A DNA stretch of 64,000 bases from NCBI GenBank assembly GCA_029204225.1, contig CM055095.1:10253253-10317252 (forward strand). Direction: 5' to 3'. The position numbers were made by a program, and so were the translations under genes. Under the pieces are notes generated by a model. The model had not been told where the DNA came from, ran no database searches, and saw nothing but the letters and a program-made list of their open reading frames with translations. This DNA comes from Diphasiastrum complanatum. Lineage: Eukaryota; Streptophyta; Lycopodiopsida; Lycopodiales; Lycopodiaceae. Shown one piece after another: positions 47,644 to 58,686 of the stretch (positions within the stretch are counted from its first letter, which is position 1; the number at the start of each line of letters is the position of its first letter).

Positions 47644-49378
47644 GGGTGAAATAAGTACCATGTCTCTAAACAAAATAAAAAATGGACTCAGAGCTTCATT
47701 TCGGTTGCTCAGAGGATAAAGCCTCTGACACTCATCGAAATCTTGACAATTTAAACCTGTCACAAGAGCTTCTTGAACTTTCATAAATAATTTGTGCTTG
47801 CATTTAAAAAATATAATTGTTAAAATCCAACCAAATTATGAAAATCATCTTATAAAAAAAGATAACATGAAAATAAATGTTTAAATTATGATTATTACCT
47901 CTGAAATTCTTTTCCCATTTCTGCCAGAGAAAGTTGACCATCGACAACTCTTGAAAGAACACTTATTATTAGCTCTGAAGAGCTAATTCCTTGTATATTC
48001 TTCCACTCTGATATTCCCATTTCAGTAGGGATTGGCTTCAGAGTTTGAGTGCTCACAACCTTTTTTTTTGGACTTTGAGGCACCCTGAGCAGGTTGGCCT
48101 TCTATTTGAAAAATTTCCCACTTATCAAAAATTTTATCAACAAGGACCCACATTTGAAATAAAAAAAAAAAAAATTATTGATAAAGAATTTAACCAATAT
48201 TAAAATTGAGTTCAAAATTTTAATCTGATAAAAACAATTTAAAAAGATTATAAAATATATTATGACCAGAGCATTTCATGACGAGCATAACCAAACAAAT
48301 TACGCAAGCTGAAAAAAATTATCGTATTCAGTAAGGCTCTGCGTAGGATTTTTCGAATCAAAAGACAGGCCTGTCTCTTGAGCACATATTGCTTTTAGCT
48401 CAAGTTGATTCACATCTCCTGCTTTGGAGACTCTCATGTATTCTTTGTGAAAAAAACGAATTCTTTGTATCACGGTCATCTTCATCCAGTAGTCCTGATC
48501 AATATTGTGGTCCCAAGCCAATAATTTTGGTTCTTTCACTGTCAGGCCAACAAATGCAATGGCACTCATAGTTTGAAAGCTTGGGATATGGGGATATTCT
48601 TGAGATAATTGTTTTCAAGCTTGTAAACTGTGTATCCCCCCAAGAACAAAAAAATGATATGAATCTAATAAAGAAAAATCAAAATTTGCAACATCGTTGC
48701 ATTCGTTGGGATCAACCAAAACAACAAAGGGAGTAACTATGGCCTGTGTATGATCTTTAAATTTTATTTTTAAATTATGTGCATGTGTTTCATTAGGCTC
48801 TCTAACTTCCATTGGCCTGTCTCCTGTTATTGGGTCTACAGGTGGCCTATCACATTGATTTATGTCTAAAATTAAAGTTGTTTCTTTTATTTGTTTTGTT
48901 TTATGGATATCCTCTCTTAATTTGGCAAGTTCAGAGTTGTCTTGTAATGGGCAGATGGATGCACCAAGTAGCGACAAAGATGATTCGGTGGCGGCTTTTT
49001 TGCTTTCAGCAGAAGGGATGGACTTATGGCGATGTGTAGCTATGGTCTTTGGGCGTGACTTAGGTCTAGTGAGCGAAGTCTCAGAAATATTATGAGATTT
49101 TTTTTTTAAAAAACGAGGGACGACTACGGTTTCATCCTCAACATTTTCAGAGGCCGGCTTTGTGACATGAGCAATGGTAGAAGCGGGCTTGCGAGGTCCA
49201 ATAGATACACCTTTTGAACTCCGTAATGAATAAACCGGATCTTTTCCCTCAGCAATAGCAACTAAAACCATTTTTAAGCATTGCTTCATGCTCCAAACAA
49301 AAACAAGAATCAAGTTTAAACTATAATGACTAAAAGCTTAAATCTAAAAGTTTAAATAATTTTATATCTAATAACAAC

Positions 49379-49390
49379 TATGCTAAGCAT
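49379..49390. repeat. ATGCTAAGCAT motif in intron 1 of the methyltransferase gene
   Basis: TATGCTAAGCAT, same motif as in intron 4, 40 bp downstream of the exon 1 donor on the minus strand. Confidence 0.75.
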
Positions 49391-50007
49391 GAAACAAACA
49401 TGATTAAAATTATATTTTATAATTACTCACCAAAGTAGCTAGAATTCTTATCAAAATAGGCTTTGATGGCCTCGTCCTGACAAAGTCGGATCTTTATCAT
49501 AGTCTCGTTCAGAATGAAAATAGAATGAGACTTATTCGTCTCCTTTACAAGTATATTCACAATCCTTCTTCTTGGTCGTCATCCGGTTGATTAGCAAGCA
49601 ATCTTCCTTGAACTTTGAATTGCGAGTCTCCTTTGCCAGGCTTCTCAGCTAAATGAATAGAAAGCTCCGAAAGCTTTGTGTTGTTGACCCCTTTGGTGAA
49701 ATAGTACATGAATTTTTTCTTATCTTTTAACATAATATCTTGAGGTTTCCCCGAAATTTTAGAAGAAATCTTCGACATTTCAAAAATTATCAAAGACAAT
49801 TGAACATCTGCAAAAAAAAAGACTTTTTAGGAAAATTTAAAACGCTATCTTAATGAAAATGCTGAAAACTTTGATAAAACAAGCCATTTTTGTGAAAAAA
49901 AATTAAAAAACAAAACTACAAATTCAACATATTTTCTTACTAAAACATTTCAAAAGTATCACTTTTCTGAGACAAAGCGTTGTAAAACAGGAAAATACGA
50001 GTAGCGA

Positions 50008-50119
50008 CCTATGCTAAGCATAGGTTGTGGTCAAGTCCTTACTAACAAGTTATGCTTAGCATAGGACGGAGGCAAGATTCTTCAATTCTAACCTCCTTTC
50101 GACCTATGCTGAACATAGC
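50008..50119. repeat. cluster of three palindromic motifs upstream of the methyltransferase gene
   Basis: CCTATGCTAAGCATAGG (50,008-50,024) is a perfect 8+1+8 palindrome. TATGCTTAGCATAGG follows at 50,051-50,065, and a variant CCTATGCTGAACATAGC at 50,103-50,119. They lie 210-320 bp upstream of the first ATG, in the promoter position. Confidence 0.75.
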
Positions 50120-50130
50120 TTTCATCTCTG

Positions 50131-50796
50131 GTCCATTGAGTTTCCAACTCTCACAAGAAAGGCATTCAAAGAGTCATAGGTTATGGAAGGAGTCTCTTGA
50201 CATTCCATAAGCCTATGGAGGCTCTTGGAGATTCTTTATCTCCCCTAGGCTTCTCTCTCTCTCATTGGATGTGCATGGAATTTCATAGTGCATTGGAGGG
50301 GTCCATGGGCCATCTATATGAGGGTAGTAGGGCGCTCATTGGGAGGGGAGAGATCTCTCTTGTTTGCTTTGCTTATGCTCTAGTGTTGCTACTAGTGTGT
50401 AGAGTGCTTTCTTGTGGTATTATGATTAAGGTTTGAATCTTGCTTATGGTATGGGACATAAGTAGGGTTTGGCTCTTGATAATGCTATGGAGTGTTGTGG
50501 TATGCTTGTGATTTGTTTATGGTTAGCAAGGGGTTGTTAGATAGGTCTTGCTTGGAGCTTGGATCTAGCTATGGTTGGGTGGTGAATACTTGAGACTAGC
50601 TTGTTATCTATCTTTGTGTTTAAAGAGTAGGGACACAGGTGGAGGAGAGATCCTTGGAGGCTTGCAGATCCTTACTTGTAGTGGAGGCATCCTAGCTCGG
50701 ATTTGGGGAGTATCTTGAAGGTTGCAGGTTGCTTGGAGGACATTTGGAGGCTCTACCTTGGATTTGGAGGTTTTCCTCACCTCTACTTGTAAAACA
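50131..50796 (+). mobile_element. truncated Gypsy LTR, inverted relative to the main element (palindrome block L5/R5)
   Basis: Reverse complement of 38,093-38,758 at about 97-98%, ending GTAAAACA. The outside flank ATGAACCA mirrors TGGTTCAT at 38,085-38,092, so the inverted match includes 8 bp beyond the LTR. The inner 415 bp of the LTR is missing. Confidence 0.9.
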
Positions 50797-50811
50797 ATGA
50801 ACCAATCCGGC

Positions 50812-52760
50812 CAGAAGATATCAACCTACCAGTTCCATCTTCAGGAGCGGTAATAAAAATGGAAAAGTATATCTCCTTAATCCAGAAACACGAAGCCCTG
50901 AAGAGGAACCATCAAATTTTAGAAGACAAAAACAACAAGAAGCTGTCGGCACTCAAAAAAAGCGTTGACAAGATCCAAGATGAACTCTTCTAGTCTAAAC
51001 AACAGATGGACCTCATTTGGAATACATCTTGTAGACTCGACACAGGCATATCAGTACAGAAAAAAGATGACCACAACAATGATGCTGGAGCTCCTGAGCA
51101 AAGCCGATTCATGAGCCAACGAGGTGCTAGTTTTGGCATACCATATCAAGGTTTCACAACTTGCTCTCTCCACAAACCTACCGTGGACTCCTCCACTTAC
51201 ACTCTGTTGTCGCACTTGTCTTCTTATTTTTCTAAACTATTTTCATCTTACTAACCTTCATTTCTTCCATTTGCTTATTCAACCACCTCCACATCCACTT
51301 CTAACACCATACCCCCCACATCATCTCTTAAATCTGATGACCATTTTCTAAAATAGTTCATTTCACCAACAGCTCAGTATAACCTCATAACTAACCCACT
51401 ACCCTCTACTCGTAAACTATTTTCGCCTCCATCACCACCTGACTTTAATTTTTTTGATCAAGATCTACTTGGTGAGACTGTGTAGCCTTCTATGGGACTT
51501 TCTTCATCCCCTCCAAAGGGAAAGAGCGACATCTTAATTGGATCAAGGTCCAAGGGTCCAACACCAAGGATTCCTGATACAAAGAGTGTCACAACCTTGG
51601 ACGACTATTTGGCAAGGCCCCAAGAAAGTTGTTCGAGAAATCCATAGAAAAGATCAAAAGATGGTATTATGATTGGAAAGAGTCTGATGAATTCTAGAAG
51701 ACCTACAATAAAGGAGAACGAGGGGGTGCAAAGAAAGTAACTATGGAAGAATATCCAAAGCTCAGCAGCCTCATGACCGCCTTATGACCACAACCCTCCT
51801 GGAGGATCGTGATGATGTTAAATAATGATGAGTAGCTTCAGGAGTACCTAAGGGCACCAAGCTGGAAAAGGATTGACCCCTATTATGCACCAATCAAGAG
51901 AAGAGACCCTTGGGAGAAAATGAAACCAATTGAATGACAAATCAATTGGCCTTTTATTCTAGGAATTGACTCAAGCTCAACTTTGGTAAAGTATCGAGAC
52001 ACGCTACTAAAGTTTGGACATGCCCATAGAGAAAGTGTAGATACCGTAGTCCAAGAAAGTGCAAATTATTGTTTATCCATAGACTTTCTCATGACATTGG
52101 AGTGTTACTGGGATAAGGGGCTATCGCCCATAATGCTGGACGTCACTGATCAACCTTTGCAATAAGAAGATATGCATCTAATGATGGCAAGGCTTTATTT
52201 TTGAGCCACATTTACTTCTAGTCAGTACGTGCAGATGATCGAGAAGTGGTATGAAAATAAGTTCATACTTGGGATAAGGCCGTTCCTGGGACCTATTATG
52301 TTGGGCGCAAAGACAAGATTCATCACATTTGAAGCCATCGGAAGGAAGGTCAGCTACGAGAAATCTCTTGATAGAATAAAAGCTGAAAAGAACAAGCAAG
52401 AGATTCTCAGTTATGTAGGGCTATCCTGATATGCTGCTACGACTTTGAAGTTTTGCCGAGACACATGACAACGAAGCCAATAAGTTCATGGTTTTACGTA
52501 GGCAAATGTTGATCTATGTCTTTCCAAGAGCCACACATCAAAGCTGAAGCAATGCAGTAGGACCTAGAATACTATAGGGGGAGGATAATGTTAGCTAATG
52601 TCATGCCCCAAGGTCATGCCCCGAGGTGTTGATGCAGAACCTCTCCACTCAAAAGGGCTTCTAGCAGAGATGAAGTTGAGAGCCGAGTCTGAGAGCACAA
52701 GAATTGTTAGTGCTGGGCTAAAATGTATAGTTGTGAGCCCCATGATAATTCCCGAAAGAT
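50812..52760 (+). pseudogene. unrecognised decayed coding region (coiled coil, then alpha-helical)
   Basis: Plus-strand frames broken by stops and frameshifts. First, 50,850-51,100 reads as a Lys/Glu/Leu-rich coiled coil (K-H-E-A-L-K-R-N-H-Q-I-L-E). It is followed by a Pro/Ser-rich stretch (51,250-51,560), then D-Y-L-A-R-P and W-K-R-I-D-P-Y-Y-A-P-I-K-R-R-D-P-W. The frames at 51,983-52,165, 52,229-52,429 and 52,598-52,780 continue the same kind of protein. The layout (coiled coil, linker, helical body) suggests a GAG or a transposon-associated protein, but no family is recognised. Not matched on the left of the palindrome. Confidence 0.35.
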
Positions 52761-52938
52761 GGGTAGAAATTGAGTCCTGACAGATCGTAAATCCAAGATG
52801 AGCATTCATTAACAGTAGCATCGAGTTCATGTTGTCGTTCTAAAAATTGACAGGCGGGGTACAACACCATTGTACTACATACAGATCGGATAAGAAGCCA
52901 TTTGTGGCTGAGCCCATTGTAAATCCGATTCTGTATCA
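52761..52938. repeat. palindrome block R4
   Basis: Mirror of 37,358-37,530; directly joined to R3 at 52,939. Confidence 0.9.
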
Positions 52939-53178
52939 TCAGTTGTTCTTGTAATTCCCTGATAAGCTAATCGTATCCTCCTCTCTAGATACAGTTTGTT
53001 TTGATTAATTTATCTAATATTTCATGTTTTTTTAAGCTTTTCAGCTCAATTTCTCTTTGCCATTCAGCATCATCATTCTATATACTTTCATCTTTTTGTA
53101 ATTCAATGGGTTTTCCCATCCTTTAAATTTAAAGCAGTATTACTCTCATTGTAACAAGCTCAATGTAACTTTTTTTAT

Positions 53179-53525
53179 TTGAAAGCTACTTGATTTACCA
53201 TAAAATTCTATAGAAACTAGATCGTTCCCTTTGTAAAAGATAAGTCAGAATTTTACTTACTCTTAACCTAATTTTAAGATGTGTGGTCACAAAAGTCAGG
53301 CTACTGTTCAAGTCATAAATCATCGAAGTTTGTAATTAATAACTGTTGAAGAACCTTCTCTACAGAATACGTATACTGGATATTGAAACTTAAAATGGAG
53401 TTGGTATACTAGGTAGCTCAAAAAGCGTCATACATTTCAAAGACGATGAGTTGCTCAAGATTAGGGGCATTTGAGCAGAAGCATTTGACCAGTGCAGCCA
53501 ATAATCGGAATCCCAAGAAGAGCAG
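53179..53525. other. right-arm-only 350 bp containing an imperfect 85-bp duplication
   Basis: Absent from the left arm near 34,527. Its right half (53,458-53,525) resembles the adjoining 53,526-53,610: GCATTTGA..AG.GC.ATTTGACCAGTGCAGCCAATAATCGGAA beside GCATCTGAGTATAACCATTTGAATGGTGCCAGTGATCGGAA. The left arm may have lost this piece. Confidence 0.55.
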
Positions 53526-53873
53526 TGCTTAAGATTAAGCGCATCTGAGTATAACCATTTGAATGGTGCCAGTGATCGGAAGCCCTATGATGTGCGGAAT
53601 TGCAAAGAAGCGAGAAGTGTAATAGATTGTGAAAGCAAGTCGGAAGAGTTCACGAAGTATTCGTCATAGGACAGTTTGAATGAGAACATATATTGATCTC
53701 ATCATATAAGACATAGTATTATGATAGGCAAAAAATGTGAATCTGGTTGACTTGGACCTTGGATTACGAACTGTACAAAATGATAATCCCCTAAACCTGA
53801 ACCTTGGATAAAGGACGCTTTGTTAACTAGTATAAAGGAGAAGTTCTAGAAAACTTGCCTGGTATTTGTGACT

Positions 53874-54080
53874 TCACAATTTTTTGAAACTTATGCCTGG
53901 ACAACATAAGGCACTTGGATTACCTGAGAAAACATGTACAAATAATAGAATGAAGCTAGAGGCCTCATTGACAGGGATATGTATTGATCCCTGTCCGTTC
54001 TTAGATTGGTTTGTCGTCTGAGGAAAGTAAATTTGGAGGATTCCTGCTGTAGCACGACATGCAATTTCCCGAGCATTCAA
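53874..54080 (-). other. 68-codon ORF, right-arm copy
   Basis: Identical in protein to 33,968-34,174; see there. Function not inferred. Confidence 0.15.
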
Positions 54081-54833
54081 CAGAAATTAAAATGAAGTCG
54101 CTCAGAGCGCCTATGCAGTATTTACTTTCTCAACGACATTTTTAACAGGTCTACTCGTTAAGTCTTGGAATACGTTATTCTTAAGGTTGTTAACCAAAAA
54201 AAGTTATTCTGAAATCTGCATGAACCAAAACGAATGAAAGAAATTTGAAGATCCATTTGTTAACGTAATTGGATTCAGTTAGCTACAACGAAAGAAAGGA
54301 AAGAAATGTGATATTCTTATGTCTAATGCAAGATAAAAGGTGATGCTCATCGAGAGCATCAGATGGTCGCTTGCACGACTTCAGAAATACCGCAAGAAAG
54401 GCACAATATTCAGGTTCTTGACGAAAGTATAATGCAACCTAATCATATGAGCTGGAGCGTATACGACAAATTAAGATGAACATTATGATATATAGAAGCA
54501 TTCTCCTCTTTTTCTGGCAAACATGATTCTTCATGAAAATTCCTTGTGTATGTCAGTGCTATGCAAATACTTTTCTCAAAGCCAAAGATCATTCGGAAAT
54601 ATCAAGCTGCAGGTCGATGGCGTGCTAATTTCATTTTCACAATCATTTCAACAACGTCAATCTCAGAAGCCATATAGATTTAATAGAAGTCAAATACATC
54701 TTAAGATTTATTTAGGCCGTGGCTACGAACTAATTAGGAGATTTGTTTTACTAAAAATTATATTCTTGCCCCGTATAATTGCATTATTGATATTTGTTCT
54801 TTCCAGAATGAACATTTGGTTCTAACTCTCCAT

Positions 54834-55279
54834 TTATTGAGGATCTGAACTGGATAGCACATCTTTTTGTGACTCTTTCTGCATGTCCCCATTCTTGATA
54901 CTAGTATCTTCCATCCCCGTTGTCGGATCAAAGCAGCTCGAGCCGCTTGATTCAGAAGGAATGCCAACGGACGGCTCTGACCCGAGTTGGTCTGATCCTG
55001 ATTTGAGAAGCTCTTCTTCCGAGACCATAGGGAACATTCCGTATTGGGACCATTCTGAAGCTGCAATACCGGCCGGGAACACTTCGTGGAACCGCCCCTC
55101 GGCATGGCTCATATGGCCTTCATCGCGCAATGGGAGAGTTTCATGACACATCAGGAATTCTAGATGGTCTTCGAGTGCCAATCCGCCCGCTTTTGTATTA
55201 TTTGACACTTCTGGCGCTTCATACTTCGTCCTGCTCTTCGTTGTTTATCATACTCGCGAGCTCTTCGACGGTTGCCATG
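54834..55279 (-). pseudogene. putative host-type first exon, right arm
   Basis: Mirror of 32,769-33,214 with an identical 124-codon frame, the same 19-codon upstream start and the same one-base slip. The CT-rich leader appears as a GA run at 55,291-55,306. Confidence 0.35.
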
Positions 55280-56052
55280 CTCGACAGATCGAGAGAGAGA
55301 GAGAGACATTAGTTGATGTGACGATGATGAACTTTACTTTTGTCGTAACGGAAAAGTTCTAAGTCCCAAGTTAAGTATTCGTAATTTACATGTGGAGGAA
55401 TTTTGCAAATTTCATTGGCTGAGCCTCTCAACATAATGGTTTAAAATGGTATTATGGCACCTACCATTTTTTAAATTATCTACTCTAGTACCCACCAATT
55501 CCGTAGCATGCTTTAGTGTTTTCTAAAGGGCATGACCTTTCAGGATTTTCATCAGGTTTTTCTTTTCCCTGGGTTTGAATTTCGAATCTGAGGACTTTTA
55601 TGGTCCACTCACGTGTCTTTTGGAAAGGCCGAATTTCATTGGACTGAAAGCGTATTTTAAAAACTTCTTCATATGTAAATTATGCCCAATAGCGTCCGTC
55701 CACACATACCTGCTACCTAGTAAGTAGGTATTTGTACCTACCTCGTCGCAAAGCGACTAAATTTGCTTCAAAACAATGAAAACTAGCATTTAAAAAAATA
55801 ACTTATTTTTACGATGAAACTCGCCGAAGAGTAACATCTCAACTTTTAACAAATCGTCCTAATAGCTTATCGCTAATGCGGCAAAGCTAAAAATGTTGCA
55901 TACATGTGAGAAATAAATCTCCAACCCATCCAAAATTTAATGCTAAAAGATGAAATGAATATTATAAAATTGTGCGAGATCAGTATATTGAATATGTGAT
56001 ATATAAATAGTATTTTAATTTACACAAATTTGTTTTTCTTTTTGTGTTTCAG

Positions 56053-56692
56053 TATAAATCATACACTGCCATGTGGACTTATGGACATCATTATCGTGTT
56101 GAGAGAGTTGACAACAAGCAACGTACATATGATTGTGGTATAATGGCCAACTTTCAACAAGAGAGTCATTCTAGTGCGAAGGACGTGAATGTCATTTCAA
56201 ATGACCTAGACTATGTCGGCACATTGCAACATATTTATGAAGTCGATTATAAGACTAATGACAAATATTTTATTTTTGACGTAAAATGGTTTAAGGTCAT
56301 CTATCGTGGAAGCAACGCCACGCTTAGAAATGATAAATCAAAGTTTTCTCACATTGACTCAACAAAATGTATATCAATGGACTCTCGTGACACTTTAGTA
56401 TTGCCACGACATTCCAAACAGGTGAGACTCTACAATCTCAATGTCATTAATATTCTCAATGTCTTATTTATCGATCTTATAAGACTAACTTAATTTTTTA
56501 TTTTTTTGGTAGATTATATTTCATCCAGATCAAAGAGACCCAAGATGGTGGTATGTGATCCAATTTAATGCAAGAAAACAACATGTGTTTGAAAGAAAAG
56601 ATATTGTAACATTTATCATACATACAACATACCAACGCCCAATTTTGAGGTTTTGGAAGATCATGAACCCCACTCATCCAAGCTCCAAATGA
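56053..56692 (+). pseudogene. CACTA-type DUF4216 gene 3' exons, right arm
   Basis: Exon A 56,053-56,421, intron 56,422-56,512 (GTGAGA...GGTAG), exon B 56,513-56,692 ending TGA. Open throughout. At one position it has Trp (V-K-W-F-K-V), which is what DUF4216 usually shows, where the left arm has Arg. Upstream of exon A only intron-like sequence is present. Exon B's C-terminal H-P-D-Q-R-D-P-R-W-W-Y-V segment follows directly from H-S-K-Q at the splice, matching the family's Q-V-F-Y..D...W.V pattern. Confidence 0.6.
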
Positions 56693-57455
56693 TATGGAAA
56701 TCATGAGAGAAATTGTAAATGATGATATTATATGATCTTACAAGGCCATATCGGTTAAAGTATAGTACTTTAGGACCCTAAATGGATTTTCACAAGATCC
56801 AAAAGAGTGATTGGATGTTTGCTAATCAATCTATTGCAAAAACTAGACATAAAAATTGATCTAGAATGGCAATTTTGCACTTATCAAACAAGAACAATCA
56901 TAAAGCATTGATCAATTATGGAAATCTGTCGAGTTCACACGTGTGTGATATGGCCTGCAAACAGATAATGGAAGTAATATCACTTTGATTGCATTTGGAT
57001 CATAAAAACTCAATACCAATGTGTAGTAGACTCGAAATTTCCAATAAATTCTCAAAAATACTTCAAGTGTTTATATTATATGGAGAGCTCACTACAAACA
57101 CATACACTTCACAAGCATTGAAATATGGAGAAGACATGCAAGCAAGCATTCATCACTTTCATATATTACATGTTTGCTGCTATTTTACAAAGATTTCAAA
57201 GGTGCAAACATGGAGGAATCATTCCATTCCCATTCTATGTTATTCTTCATGTACTAGATTCATCTTGAAATGCAAAATTGATGTAAGAAATAGTGAAACA
57301 TCCAATATGGACACTATTATCTATATCAATTATGAACTTTTATTGTTTTGTACATATTATGATCATTGAGAGGAGATCTATCCTTAAGATTGAAATCATT
57401 CTTAAGTTATATCAAAGTGGTGTTGTAAAACTAGCAAGTAAAGTTGAAGAGGGAG

Positions 57456-58137
57456 TGTGAAAATTGTCAACATTTCCTAGCTAGTTTTAGGCCAAATTTG
57501 GTATTTTTGGCACATAGTTTTGGATCTAACCTTTCACATGTGTGAAAGAGGCCTAGATACTTTTATTTTAGTATATATTTCATGTTGAAGAAGTCTCAAA
57601 CTTCAGGACCTTCAAAATGACACCAAAATCATGTTATTTGGACATATAGGCCACAATTGGCTATTTTAGGCTACTGGTGTCCTAAAATTGGGTCCTAAGT
57701 TCTAGAGAGAGGAGAGAGAGTCATCTCTCTCACCTATATTAGGCTGAAATTCGTGGAGAACAGGTTAGAGAAACTTATTGTATGGTTCATTGTGATCAAT
57801 AGATCATTGCCATTGTTTCTTCCTCCATTGAGAGCATTGCTTTTTTGTATTGTCTTCAAGCTTTTGTGTATGATTTTAAGAGGTTTCCAAAAGTGGTAGG
57901 CTGCTGTTGGGCACCCAGTTTGCTGCTATTTTTGGCTACCATCAGTACCTTTTATTAGTTTCTATTGTCTATTGAATGCTTTGTCAAGTTCATGTGTATC
58001 AAAGGTAGCATTAGGATGCTTTGCCATTTCTAGCTTTTGTAGCTTGTTGTGCAAAGATCTTAGCCAAGTATTTTGGGTGCTTGGATCCACTCAAGATCCA
58101 CTTTTTGCATAGGAACCTCAAGAAGGAAAGAATCTCT
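57456..58137 (+). mobile_element. LTR-like segment, right arm only
   Basis: GAGGGAGTG followed by TGAAAATTGTCAACATTTCC is the usual Copia polypurine tract/LTR start. A TATATTAGG box lies near 57,740. The right end is not certain. It has no counterpart in the left arm, so it is an insertion after the palindrome formed. Confidence 0.5.
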
Positions 58138-58686
58138 TCCTAGATCCTCCATCGCTTGGTTGAATCAAACTACGAGTTAGCTAAGGGGACCGTGCAACCT
58201 TATGACAAGTTCAAGATAGTTTTTGGAGAGCTGAAGAGAGCTATTAAGAATAATACCAAACATCAGTCCGTTGCTGGCTCTCTTTTGTCCTCTTTGGCCG
58301 CCTCGTACTTGGAATGTTTGGCCACTCATCTTTGTATGAAAACTAGTTTTCTGAATGCTGATTTTTGAGCAGAAGGTGCCTCCATGTCAGCGATGGAGCA
58401 ACACCTCCTGATTTTCAATTTTTGGTAGTGCTTCTTCAAGCTTATGTACGTAGGCAAATGTATCCCCTTCACCTGACTAATGGCCTCATATGGGCCACTG
58501 GCTTTGATTCTACTCATAATAAGCATTTGGGTACATCTTACACATAAATTGAACACCTCCCTAGCAGTAATAATGATAGTATGTGATTGATACACTCTAG
58601 TAAACAAAATCTATATTTGACTCTATCTATGGCTCGAACACATTCACAAGCAATGCCTACACACCTTATGCTGAATTTCTGACCAT
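58138..58686 (+). other. right-arm segment of unknown origin
   Basis: A 70-codon plus frame (58,156-58,368; Y-D-K-F-K-I-V-F-G-E-L-K-R-A) and overlapping minus frames. No family recognised. No match in the left arm. Confidence 0.25.

Larger units (their letters stand above)
46271..49799 (-). pseudogene. ParB-like domain + DNA N6/N4 methyltransferase, six or more exons, decayed
   Basis: Exons on the minus strand, by frame and GT-AG sites: 49,799-49,431; 49,290-48,267; 48,151-47,899; 47,796-47,659; 47,481-47,037; 46,910-46,271. Exon 2 has a Lys/Ser-rich linker, then a ParB-like fold: L-D-I-N-Q-C-D-R-P, P-F-V-V-L-V-D, V-L-G-G-I-H-S-L-Q-A and later A-W-D-H-N. Exon 5 holds the catalytic motif IV as T-D-I-P-Y-G-F (cf. 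D-P-P-Y). Exon 6 has the K-P-x-x-L-I helix and then SAM motif I, V-L-D-L-F-S-G-I-C-T-T, degenerate from F-x-G-x-G. The IV-before-I order is beta-class N6/N4 methyltransferase. It ends in an acidic tail. Damage: about five frameshifts, in-frame stops after S-L-Q-A and S-P-I, and a lost AG acceptor at exon 3. Intended role: adenine or cytosine-N4 DNA methylation targeted by a ParB-type module. Confidence 0.7.
52939..57425. repeat. palindrome block R3, main right arm
   Basis: Mirror of 30,719-34,761. It is longer than the left arm by about 350 bp at 53,179-53,525 and about 115 bp at 57,245-57,355. Confidence 0.95.
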
